A stretch of DNA of 64,000 bases, taken from NCBI GenBank assembly GCA_947034885.2, contig OX344755.2:1862501-1926500 (forward strand), in the 5' to 3' direction. Made by a program: the position numbers and the translations under genes. The notes beneath the pieces were generated by a model. It was not told the origin of the DNA. It worked only from the letters and a program-made list of their open reading frames with translations, and ran no database searches. Below, piece by piece: positions 35,090-48,100 of this stretch. Source of the DNA: Thuidium tamariscinum. Its lineage: Eukaryota > Streptophyta > Bryopsida > Hypnales > Thuidiaceae. Every line of letters starts with the position of its first letter. Positions within the stretch are counted from its first letter, which is position 1.

Positions 35090-36151
35090 TACGATCGGTG
35101 TAGAATTAAGGTTTCAGGCTGGTGACTGAACCTTTGCGTGTTCGTTTTACTGAAATGATCCACATTTCGGGAATACGAGGTTGTCTGCGTGTCACGGAAA
35201 CTCAAAGATCTGAAAAAACTGTCCCAAAGCATGTCAGTAGCGTCAGAAAACAGGAAGTCGGTCATTGCCCTCTGGCCCGAGCTATGGTTGGCATATATAC
35301 AGAGGAAGTTACATAATTTTATACACGTTCATACAGCATGGGCGAAAATGCAAACTAGCCTGACGAACGAATTCCTCTGAGTTACAGGGTACGTTCAATT
35401 CGCCGCGCGTAGCGTTGAGTTTCTGTACAATTTATCACGATTTGAATTCCGAAATTCCAGTTACAGTCACACAGACGGTTTCTGCCTTACAGATTGCTAG
35501 ATATACAAACACGCTGGCTTCATGTTGTTCTGTCCACAGAGACTCGATCCAACCAAGATCAGGAAGAAAACTTCCAAAGCACTTCAGTGGCGTATAAAAC
35601 TAATCGATCACCTCGATGGTGTGCACAGCTACAGTAGCTTCCGTACCAACATACTTACATACAGCAAGAGCCCTAAGATCGAATGCGTTCGCTGGTGACT
35701 GAACCCCTGTTGATTTGGTTTCAGGAATCGCCATTAAAATTAGAGACTGAATGTATAGGTGGAGAGAGATTGTTGATTTCACAGAGCCGAGTTTCGAAAA
35801 AATTAGGAAGTTATCATTGAAATCATCACAGTGATGGTTTGCACTGCTAGCCAGATTTCATGCTTCGGAATCCATACTTCCATACTTCCAACGTTGAGTG
35901 CGTACCCTGTTAGTTTCAGGAATTAATCGCACTTTCGGTGAATAGGTGGAGGTCGACACATTGATGGTTTCAGAGATGAAGGTTTCGAAAAGACTAAGGA
36001 CATCAATCGATGCTTAGCATAGCTATCTTCCGTGCAAGTTCCATACTGCAAAGTGGAATGCGCGTACGCTGCTAAATGAACCCCCGTTGTAATTGGTTTC
36101 AGGAATTGCCACTAAGGTGTGAAAAGGTGGAGATCGATCGGCAGATAATTT
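35090..36151 (+). repeat. Tandem leader modules with splice acceptors and start-codon echoes, 5' of ABCG
   Basis: Modules of about 185-195 bases repeat up to the ABCG start. Each has a GTTTCAG acceptor followed by GAAT (exon starts about 35725, 35920, 36103), then a TAGGTGGAG-like stretch, then a sequence aligned with the true start (ATGATTTCTGAGATTAAAG at 36152). The middle module reads ATGGTTTCAGAGATGAAGG at 35964 and forms an 18-codon upstream frame. Further, more decayed modules lie at about 35118-35260 and 35467-35610 (CCAAAGCA-TTCAGT-GCGT-type words). They look like serial duplication of the first coding exon and its acceptor. Confidence 0.6.
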
Positions 36152-39100
36152 ATGATTTCTGAGATTAAAGTATCAATCCAAGCGTTGAAAGAATTGGATC
36201 CCGGGATGGACGACCGTCGGGCCCTCGAAGTGGGCATGTCCGTGGACTCATCCTCTTGGGGCAGCCGAGCGGTCGCCCGCAGTACCAGTCTTCGCAACTT
36301 ATCTTGGAGCGTGGGCTCGGAGCAGCACAATGTGTTCGGGTCGGCCAGGATGTCGGACAGAGGCGACGAGATGGACGACGAGGAGGCGCTCAAGTGGGCG
36401 GCCATGGAGAGACTGCCCACCGTGAGAAGGCTACGCACCGCCATGCTCCACAAAGGACTCGGAAAGTTTGACCAAGTGGACGTGGCCAAGATTGGACCCT
36501 TGGAGAGGCAGATGCTCATTGATAGTTTGCTCAAAGTGATTGAAGAGGATAACGAGATTTTCCTGCTCAAGCTAAGGAAACGAATCGACACGTAAGTTAA
36601 TTACTCGATCATACAAGTAACTATGTGCTCCCGATTGCAATTGCTTGCGGCTTGAGAACCATTCACATTATCCCCTGCACATTCATACCCAACATGTTTA
36701 GCCTCGGTTAATCGCTAAAATTGCATATGTAGCGTATCATTAACAGCCCTGGAGATCGATTATTCCATACCATTGTTTCTCTTCCGGGAAATCAGATGTT
36801 TAGCAGAGGATTTTGCACTAGGAACAAGCAATCAGAGTGAGACTTGGGAACACATATAATTTGAATTGCGGCCTAGCCTTCTCCTCTCATTTCCTTGCAC
36901 ATTCGTTACCAACGTGCTTAAGTCTCAGCTGGCATGTTTACAAATGTAGCGTAAATTCACAGCCCTGGAGATTGATTATACACCCGAAGGCTTGTTTCTC
37001 TTACGGGAATAACAGAAGCTTAGCAGAGGATTTTGCACGAGGAAAGACCACACAGCTAGTACCTAGGCCGGGTATAATAGAATTTTGTTACAGACCGTGA
37101 AATTGATGTTTTTATTTTGGGTCTGTTAGCAACGTTTTGGAACAGTCATTCTTGATCAGCAATTTGGAGTATTTTGCTGAAAAGCATGTAAGTTCCCAAA
37201 CGTTGCTATTGGAGACTATTAGCAACCCTGCTTCGCAGAATATTTTCGGGAACCATTCGAGTTGCTTATTTAGTAACATTTGGTTAAGGTTTTTTGTGAA
37301 AAATCATTTGACTTGCAGTTTAATATTAATCAATTATGTAATGACGTTTCCTCATGAATCGTAAAAATAACTTTCTGAAGTTTTGAGGGTCTGTTTTATT
37401 AAAATATACACGTGAGTAAGTCGTTGATTAGAACATGATTATGAGATGTAACAATGCTCTCCACATCCAATCCCTTGCTGAATGAATATTTTCCTTCCCT
37501 TCCAACGTTCCCTACAGTATTCCAAGCATGGTTTACATCCATGACCTGAATTGGGCCAGAAACGATTAAAACTAATTCGAGACGAAAAAAGTTGGCGGAC
37601 TCAAATACGAGGAATTTAACATTATTTTTTACACTGGAAATGAAAGCAATTGAGGATTGCCATCATGTACTCACTGATTGCATTGGCATGGTTTTGCGGA
37701 CACAGAGTGGGTATTGAGCTCCCGACCATCGAAGTGAGGTACGAGAGTTTGAGTGTGGATGCTGATTGCTACGTGGGAAGCCGAGCATTACCTTCCCTCT
37801 GGAATGCTGCACGCAATTTTGTGGAGGTAATTACAAACTTTCCGTTCAATTTATATAAAGAATTTGTCTTCTGTTTCAGGATTTTTATGTTCGTTTGATT
37901 TTGATTTTATTTCCGCATTTTCTGTTTGTGCATGCACTGAGTGTTGCGTAATTGTCATGATCGCGAGTAAGTGATTGTAGGTCTCAGACTTTGAGCCTGA
38001 ACAAATTTTTAAAATGCTGTGTTAACAAAACCTAATCTGACGATTTTTTCTCGCTTTGAGAATAGGGAAATTTGAATACCTTAGTGAATGAAGTCCAATT
38101 TATAGGCGGTATACTTTAGAAGCTCGAAGCTTATAATAGTCACTTCTAAAGCTGATTTGCATTGTTAAAAATGTAGGGCGTGTTTTCTTCTTGATTTAGA
38201 TGTATTTTGCTACCTTGACATTTTCTGAACAATTCATTTGCAAATCCTTAGGGTATTGGAGTGAATACTGTGGGCTATTAAGGAAGGGTCAAGTCGGTGA
38301 AGAGTAGGCTAAGTTTACTCCTTTCCAAAAATGTTGGGCATGCTTTCTTCTTTCTATTGGAATATTTTGCAACCTTTCTTGAAACTTCCTGAATGGTTTA
38401 ATTCAATTCCTATAGATTTAGACAGGCTCACTTCCGGCCATATAGGAAATTTGGGTTTAAGAATAGGCTAAACCTTCTCCATATCTACCTGTTGAGGCTC
38501 AAATGAATCTCTCACTGTAGAACTCTATGCCCAAACTTTGAGATTAGGAAATAGGTATCAAGAAATCAATCTGAGTGTCTCCTCGTTTCCCTCGGATTTT
38601 GCAGCAATGTCTCAATACGATCAGGATATCAACAACGAAGAAAACAGTTCTCAACATCCTTCACAACGTGAATGGAATAATCAAGCCGCAGAGGTACAGA
38701 TCGGACAAACTCAACAAGGATTAGCATTAGCTTCAAGCTCTGAAAAACTAGGTTACAGTTATGTCACTCAAAAATCATCTGTTCGCTTAGGGCTCAGCTT
38801 TGAAATGGGTGGTCTTGCAGAATGACCCTGTTACTCGGTCCACCAGGGTCCGGGAAGACGACTTTATTGCTGGCGCTTGCAGGAAAACTTGACAAAGATT
38901 TGCAGGTGAGGAATTATGGAGAAGTCTGGAAATGTGATTGACCGTATCCTTAAACCTTAGAAGTAGCGCTATCCAGTATTGTGACTAATGTATGTTTCCC
39001 TTCAAAGAGATTTTGTAATTGTGTGAACGATTGTTGTCTTCAGTTTTGGAGAAATTTTGAAGGTTGTGAGTTTCTCTTTGGATTTTGTGGACGTAGGTTA

Positions 39101-42100
39101 AAGGCACTGTGACATATAATGGCCATAACCTGGATGAGTTCGTTCCACAAAAGACGGCGGTTTACATTAGTCAGACCGATTTACATGTTGCCCAAATGAC
39201 TGTGCGTGAGACTCTGGACTTCTCAGCTCGTTGCCAAGGCACCGGCACTCGATATGGTAAACATCAATCACTCTCAAATTCCTATAACTGATTTCCTATT
39301 ACCCCTCATGAAAGTTTCATCGTTTCATATTTTGATGATTGTGTTTTTTCTTTATGGTTTTTCAGAGCTACTCTCAGAGCTTGCTAGAAGAGAAAAACAA
39401 GCTGGAATATTCCCTGAGGCGGATGTGGATCTCTTTATGAAGGTAAATTGCTCATACCATTCAAGTTCTTGAGCATTGAATGAATAACTGCTTCCTACTT
39501 AGCCATTTGTGGTTGTTTTTTTCCTTTTCATAACGAAGCAATTATGTGTTGGAAACCATTCTCACGGAATTGTATCTATTTCAAATGCAGGCAACAGCTT
39601 TGTCAGGAGTAGAGAGTAGTCTTGCAACAGATTACACCCTAAAGGTCAGAGACTCTCCCTTACTTAAAGTGTTCTTATTTGCTATCACTCTTTGGGATAG
39701 AGTATAGAGAATATCATTTGCTCCACTTTAACATAACATGTATGAGTGCAATGTCTGGAAGATGTACAGAGCTCTAAAGAGGTCACTTTGGGTATTAGAG
39801 CCGAATATGTTTCAGGTCAAAATTTTCTCCATCAATGTATGATGATTTCTTATGATTTCATTCAACGTAAGAGATTGTTAACCACGATTGAAGAGACAGT
39901 AGGCAACCCCATTTGTATTCAATGTTGAGTGGCCTTAGGTATTTCGCCAAGTCATATATTGACTGACCCTTGTTACCAACAGCAACTCATTCGTCAAATA
40001 CACTTGGTTGGCAACCATGGGATTAGGTCCCTTGCAGTTTAACATCTTCGACCATATCTCAACTGAATCTCACACAGCAGGTATAGAGTCATCGAAGTAG
40101 ATGCAACAGGGACACTGAAATGCATCACCTTCTACATGGGGTTGTTGCAGATATTAGGTCTTGATGTTTGCGCAGACACCTTGGTTGGCGATGACATGCG
40201 CAGGGGAATCTCAGGCGGTCAGAAGAAACGAGTCACCACAGGTACAAATGAGATTTTTTAGAGGTCGGAGGATGAAAATCAATTTATCTCCACTTTTAAT
40301 TTGCATTCCAACTTGCACGTCGTGGAGATGAGAATGTGTGATGACTCAATCGAATATTCTGGAGCGATGTGCGTAGACTGATTGCATCTCAAATCTTTAA
40401 TAAAATCTTGTATTGGAGTTGCACAACTTGAAAGATGAAAGTGAGGATGAAACTCATCAATGCAACACTGTTGTCATGAGATTTTCTTGTTTTTGAAGCC
40501 TATCTAGAGTGACCCCTAATTCTAAGTGTTATCATATTAACCCTGAATGAGTTTTTATGAGTGCAGGAGAGATGATTGTTGGGCCGACTCGCGCCCTGTT
40601 CATGGACGAAATCTCAACAGGGCTGGACAGTTCCACCACATTCCAAATCGTGAAGAGCTTGCGGCAGTTTGCACATGTGATGTCGAGCACAGTTCTCATG
40701 TCCTTGTTGCAACCAGCTCCGGAGACCTTTGAGCTTTTTGATGATATCATTCTACTCTCGGAAGGCCAGATTGTGTACCATGGCCCTCGGGACCACGTCT
40801 TGGAGTTTTTTGAGGATTGTGGCTTCAAGTGCCCTGATCGCAAGGGTGTGGCTGATTTCTTACAAGAGGTACACTCAAAACTACTTTATCTATGACTTTC
40901 ACTAAAATGCTACTCCGTATTCTCTATTATCTTGGTCAATTGTCACATTCAAATTATGCCAAAACGGATAAGGTGGTAAGATTAAAGAGATTTGGTTACA
41001 CTAATTATATCATGATACATTTGGTCTTTCTGAAGTCAGAACAAATGATTAAAGAGGGTTAGTGATAACTTCATATTAAGTAGAAAATGACGAACTTGCT
41101 GAGGAATGTCAATGTCCAGACAATGTATCAATGATCGTTAACATGTCCTAGAAAATGAACCTGCATTACAATAGAAAGTACTTATACAAAAACTCTTTTG
41201 GATGGTACTGTAATTGGTAGGGTTAAACACAGCTAGTTTTTTAGAAAACTTGTGACGAAGGGGTTAATTTCTACCAGCACATATTAAAGAAGTGGAGCTT
41301 GCACTCAATTGAGCATGCAACTGATACTTATTCTCTTACTATGTTGGTTTTTGGTGATTAGGTTACCTCGAAAAAAGATCAGGAGCAATATTGGATAGAT
41401 AGAAGGCGTCCTTACCGCTTTGTATCGGTCACGGACTTTGAAGAGAAGTTCAAAAAGTTCCATGTTGGAGTATCACAGACAGCAGAGCTCGCGAATCCCT
41501 ACCCCAAGCACAGAAGCCACAGGGCAGCCTTGACCCATGAGAAGTACACGGTCACCAAGAAAGAGATTTTCTATGCCACATTTGCAAAGGAGATTCTCTT
41601 GATGAAGCGAGATGCATTTGTCTACATCTTCAAAACCTCACAGGTATATATATTTTTTTGAAACAAGTTACTTTGTGGCATTAGTTTCATTTTATTAAAT
41701 TTTCACAAAGCCATGTGCATTTCTTCTACCTTACTGTCCCTTTCTGGACACCTACATTACCTTCAGCAGTGGATTCAGTGTAGAGGGCGGGTTATTTTTG
41801 TTTGATTAATGGAAGCTAAGCCAATAGATCCTTATTTCCTGTGAACCCATGAGTCATCCGGTGGAAATGTAAGGGCGGTGCTCCTTCATTTCTATCAGAG
41901 ATTGGCAGTTTCAGTTAATGGAATTACTAATTGCATCTTAGCACCCTAAAACTCGCCAATAATTCATCCACTGTGCTTCTAATATGGTAATCTGAAGTAG
42001 AGGCAATCCTCTTTTCCAATACCTTGGATGATAAATTCTATGCTGAAACTGCTAGATTAGAGTGCACTTTGATGCACACTTTTCAAAAATCATCAACGAA

Positions 42101-45100
42101 TTCAGCTCATCTGGAAAGCACTTTGTATGCACTGGAGTTGTAGCTCTTGATATGTCCCTCTATGTCATGCAGCTTGCAATCATGGCAGCAGTGAGCATGA
42201 CAGTCTTCTTCCGCTCAAGTCTACACCAAGAGACAGTTGCAGATGGGACCGTTTATTTGGGAGCCCTCTTCTTTACAGTGGTGTGCATCATGTTCAATGG
42301 GTTTGGAGAGCTGTCTATGACTATTTTCCGTTTGCCAGTGTTTTTCAAGCAACGAGACCTCTTGTTTTATCCCGCCTGGGCATTTTCACTCCCTAGTTTT
42401 GTGCTGAGTATCCCCATGTCCGCGCTTGAGTCTGCCATTTGGACCTGCATGACTTACTACGTCATCGGGTTCGCCCCAGAGCCCTCAAGGTTAGTATTTT
42501 TCTCCCTAAGATTGCTCAGTTTCTAAATAGACTAAATTTTACAAAAACAGCACTTGAGCATTGGTTGCATATTACTGGTTGCTTTCTCAAAGCCAAACGG
42601 TTTCAATCAATGACATAATCTGCATGTGTTCAAAGTGGGGATCAAATGAGGAGTGAAACCATTATAGGGTAGTTATATTTATTGGTATGTGTTACTTTCC
42701 TGCTCATTGGAGAATCTTCATGAATAACTGCTGGACACAAAATTTCATGTCCTTTGGCGATTTCAGGTTCTTCAAGCAACTGCTGTTACTATTTTCAGTG
42801 CACCAAATGTCGTCTGGGCTATTCCGACTCATAGGAGCTGTATGCAAGACCATGATCATGGCCTACACCGGAGGTTCCTTTCTGTTGCTCATTATTTTCA
42901 TGTTGGGAGGGTTTATCATTCCGCGACCAGCCATCAAGAGCTGGTGGATCTGGGGTTACTGGATCTCCCCACTCGCCTATGCTGAGAATGCCATTAGCAT
43001 CAATGAGATGCTTGCACCCCGGTGGAGCAAGGTGCGATTTCGTTAAAAACTTGCCTCTCTCAAATCACTATTTTCCTGTTAAGGTCCATCGTTCTCAGGT
43101 GATCTAGAGAACTTAAACCCTGTAGAATTTGTTGTAATTGACGTTTCAAATTGGCAGGGTTTAATGTGGTTAGATTTCTATGAATTCTACGATCATAAAT
43201 GGAGGTTGAATTAATGGTGACCTTGTGGATGTTTATTTTTGACTGTTTCTTGATCCGGGGTCTTGCAAGCTCTGCTGACTGGCAGTTATAATACTGCAGC
43301 AGAATGAGGTGCTTATAACTTACAGGTTAGCATTGTTGATGATATTGTGCAGTTTGATGTGGGAAAGAATCACACAATAGGAGAGCTGGTTTTAATCAAC
43401 CGTGGGATTTTCACTGAGAGCTACTGGTACTGGATAAGCATTGGGGCTCTGTTTGGATTTGCAGTCATATTCAACATTGGATTCACAATCGCTTTGGATT
43501 GGATGAGACGTAAGCAGCTTCTTTGTCTCTGAATGTTGGGTTCTGCATTATATTCTATTTCAGAACCATGTATGAGAATTTCATTCATTCTTCCTTCCAC
43601 ATCTCGACTATTTTCTTTATATTCATTAACCGTGTCTCTTTCAAATATCAGAGCTTGTCTTTTGAGCTCACTCTCTTGATCTATGTACGCAGCCCCGGGA
43701 AAGCCCCAAGCAGTCATATCTGAGGAAGCATTGGCAGAGAGGAATGAAAAATTGAGATCCGGGGATGCTCCGGTAGTGGAGGCTGTAACATCTAATAATC
43801 CATACTCAGGAAAATACAAAGTCCATGACGAAAAGGCAAGGGCTGAAGATGGTAAGTCTTACCAGGCAATTGCAATTTTCATGAATTATGAAAATAATGA
43901 CATGAATTAACATAGTTTGTTGATTCGGACGTATTTCGTGTTGATTTAGACATGTTTTGTTGCTCGGATGGCTTGATTCAAACACTGTTTTCTACTGGAG
44001 TTGAAGCAAGCCAAAATTCCTTTTTCCTCAGTCCGTCGTAGGATGATAATTACTGGTGGATCTAACCTTGACCAAACACTTACTTGCAACTTTGTTATCA
44101 TCCCAAAATTGAAGAAGAATTGAAATGAAATCTCGAAAGAAAATAGGTATTTTTTCCAAGAAAAGTGAAGACAACTTGGAGACATCTTTTTTTTTCCAGG
44201 TGTAAGAAACTCGTTCAATCAAAGCTGGCTCAACCTGGCGACGCAACGCACTGGAAGCAACAATGCGCATTCGAAGTCCATGGAGATGAAGAGCCGGGAC
44301 CATATCGTGGCGCTCGACGAGGCCGAGGCTGCGCTTGGCACTGCCCTGGAGGCCTCACTGGAAGTTGCAGGCTTGGAACGCAAGCGTGGCATGATTTTGC
44401 CATTCGAGCCGTTGTCCATTTCCTTTGATGACCTCAAATACTCCGTGGACATGCCTGCTGTACGTTTTCCTGAACTTTTTCATTTCATATCATTCTCCAC
44501 AATTTTTTCGCAGTCATGGATAACAGAATGCCATATTCCATGGATTTCTCTAGAAGCTACCATTAGAAACCCCCAAGGCATATTCTAAGAAAATCAGACC
44601 TTGCTAAACCTTGATAATTTAACATCATTTCAATGTATAAGTTGCCAATTTATTCGCAACTACATTCTCTAGTTGCCAAGATCTATTATATATATCATCC
44701 TGTATTGAGTCGTAGTATGCACGAGCGAAGTTTGAAATATCTCGTTTTGTGAGCATATTCGTTTTTGCTCCAAGTGGGTGCTTATCAAAGAAACTTCTTG
44801 CCATTAATACAAAAAGACTATTGTACGTGATGATATGGCAACAGTCTCGGCACTGACTGCATTTTCTCTTGTTCTGTTTTTAAAACTCCGTATATACAAT
44901 AAAACTGGTTTGTTAGAAATTCTGGTGCAACATGACATGACCTGCCAGGTACACTTAACATTGTATTACTGGTGCAATTTTGAGAATAGTGGGATTTTCC
45001 GATCCTTGTACTGATCAAGGCACATATAATGCATGAATGGCTGCTCAGGAAATGAAGAAACAAGGAGTGACAGAGGACAAGCTGCAGCTGCTCCGGGGCG

Positions 45101-48100
45101 TGACAGGGGCGTTCCGTCCTGGCGTACTCACGGCTTTGGTGGGTGTGAGTGGAGCTGGAAAGACAACCTTGATGGATGTCCTGGCAGGGCGGAAGACAGG
45201 GGGCTACATCGAGGGTGACATCCGCATCAACGGGTATCCCAAGAAGCAAGAGACTTTTGCTCGCATTTCTGGCTACTGCGAGCAAGTGGACATTCATTCC
45301 CCTCAAGTCACTGTGAGGGAGTCCCTCATTTATTCTGCGTGGCTGCGGCTCTCGGAAGACTGCACTCCTGCCATGAAGATGGTACGTGAGAAACAATCGT
45401 CTTTATTCTTGAATTTCATGTTATCCTCTAACCCCCTTCAAGGTATATATGCGTACCTATTATCGTCACTAATCACAACTGAGCATAGTTGCTATAGTTT
45501 TAACATAATTCATTTTAAACTGAAATTAAGAGGATTCCAACGCACGTTAGCATGTGGTATTTGAATTTTGAAAGTATTGTCTCTAGGTGTACCCAAAACC
45601 AACAGTAGGCTCCCATTGACTTTTATGTTTTGATCTTGTGTTAGAAGTCAAAATCTAGATTATTGTGGGAGATTGAAGGTGGTTGAGTGGGAGATCGAAG
45701 GGTTATAAAAGATAGCGTTCAATGTGAACCCTTTGATGAACCAATAAGTATACTCTAAGATGATCGAAATTCAAATGTACAACGTAGCATTATGACCTAT
45801 AATCTTCTCAAACCTCTTGGATTTTTCAGAGGGAATTTAGTCAGTCATTTGAGACTTTAGTACAATTCATCAACGAGCTTAGACTATCTGATGTCTGTTT
45901 GCTTGTCTTCGCTGTTCTGCTTCGTGTACAATGTACCCTTATGTTCCAGGTGGGTGTCAACAAACAATCTTTAGAAGAAATTCCATAGGCAATTGGCCCC
46001 CAGTCTCTGTAATTTCCTGTATTCACTTCTTAGAGAATTTTTGATTTGCATGGTGACAGATGCAGTACTGTACGAAAAAAACTTTACAGGCACAGACTCT
46101 GAGTCTTGATAAGTGCGAATATTTGACACATGGATAATAAACTGAATGGAACCCTGCAAATTTTCAAAGCGCTGAAATTCTTTATGTTGACCTTGATGGC
46201 ACAGAAATTTGTGGAGGAAGTGATGGAGTTGGTGGAGTTGAAACCCTTGCAAGATGCGCTCGTGGGGCTGCCGGGCGTCACAGGTCTGTCCACGGAGCAG
46301 AGGAAAAGGCTGACCATTGCAGTGGAGTTGGTTGCCAATCCCTCCATTATTTTCATGGACGAACCCACGAGTGGGCTGGACGCACGTGCGGCTGCCATTG
46401 TCATGCGCACAGTCCGCAACACAGTGGACACAGGCCGGACTGTGGTGTGCACCATACATCAACCTAGTATTGACATCTTTGAAGCTTTTGATGAGGTACA
46501 TTGCTACCGTCGAAAATCCTGACTGTAAATTTACTGTTCTGCCCAGGTACCAATTATTTGTAGTAATCTGACATTGTTGTATACCAAGTTTGCTAAAAAA
46601 GCTTAAAGCCATGTGCTGTTATTCATTTTTATACCTCATTATCTCAATATTCAATATACAATCTCATTCCACCTNNNNNNNNNNNNNNNNNNNNNNNNNN
46701 NNNNNNNNNNNNNNNNNNNNNNNNNNNNNNNNNNNNNNNNNNNNNNNNNNNNNNNNNNNNNNNNNNNNNNNNNNNNNNNNNNNNNNNNNNNNNNNNNNNN
46801 NNNNNNNNNNNNNNNNNNNNNNNNNNNNNNNNNNNNNNNNNNNNNNNNNNNNNNNNNNNNNNNNNNNNNNNNNNTCTTTATATGTAAGTAAGCTGTACAT
46901 ACCTTAAGTAACTAATTCTCTCTTGCAAAATTAATTGCCATTTAAGATGCACCTGGTTTAAGATGATCTGAATGCCTGAGATCACATTGTTACTCTAAAA
47001 TCTTAAACTGGAATATTCAGATGAGAAAATATATAAAAGGTTGAAGTATACATTTCAAAGCTGAGTCAAATGTTAGTCGAGTCTCCATATATGGCAGGAA
47101 GGTGTTGGGGATGGTGTTTGCCGAAAATCTTGCAGCTTGCACTACAGGCTTTTTATTTTCCCTTGGTTTGACAGCAATTATAAGGTAGAGGGCTCGAAAA
47201 CAGTTCGGGCATTAAGAACCGCCCCTATAACTGGTTGTAGAATGGACATGATACAGTTTATAAATTGACCTCACGAGTCATTGAATGAAGTGAAGGAAAA
47301 AGCATTCTTTATCGCAAGAGCCAATCATTGTCTTTGCTTTCCCCATTTTTCTTTAGAATTGCAAGTGAACAGTATATGAAGGACCTAGGAACATAAATAG
47401 GGACCTAGGACACATCTCCTTTGAAAATTCATAAGTAATTCAATACTGTTTCAAAAAATATGAAACCACTTGGGCTAGATTTTCCATCAATTTTTCTTGG
47501 TCTGAAAAATGAGCTAAAAATGTTCCCATCTAAAGAAATACTGTAAAAATGCGAACCAGCCCTTAGATGAGCGGTTTCTGAGCCTTCTACCTTAGTACGA
47601 TTTTTGAGATAAAGATTGAATTAGTGACGATACTGAGAGTTTACTTGCTTTGACTACAATATCAGGAAGAACAAGGCGCTGGTAAACCAACTGAAATCAC
47701 CAGTCCCCAGAACACAAGACCTCCACTTCCGCACTAAATATTCACAGCCTTTCTTTACCCAGCTCACTTCGTGTTTGTGGAAACAAAAGCTGACTTACTG
47801 GCGAACCCCAGACTACAACTGTGTGCGTTTTTGTTTCTCCGCTGTGGCTGCGATTCTGTTTGGCAGCATTTTCTGGAATCTCGGCCAGAAAACGTAAGCT
47901 TCTTATACCTGAATTCAAAAAAATGCTTAACGTATTTCCAAACTTCCAAAGCTTGAAGTATCCTTAATTTCATTTAAAATGGGGTAACATTGCTAATCTT
48001 GTTTCAGTTACTAGGCTTGAGCCATTTTTTGATGGTTCCAGTCACAAACCTGAAATAGTGTTTATCTGAAAAATAACCTTAAAGTCAACAATTTGTGAAT

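Noticed and set aside
36112-36591. A 159-codon open frame on the minus strand over ABCG exon 1
   Set aside because: It is antisense to a clear coding exon and its composition is explained by that exon.
37140-37364. Open frame in ABCG intron 1
   Set aside because: No similarity to ABCG exons; the expected next exon is found at 37706 with matching phase.
38538-38825. A 95-codon open frame upstream of the ABCG Walker A exon, glutamine- and serine-rich
   Set aside because: Another frame of the same DNA (38605-38693) encodes the expected ABCG exon ending [14 protein letters not shown] with correct splice sites and phase, so the longer frame is a shadow.
46590-46907. Open frames spanning the N run
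   Set aside because: They are artefacts of reading through undefined bases.
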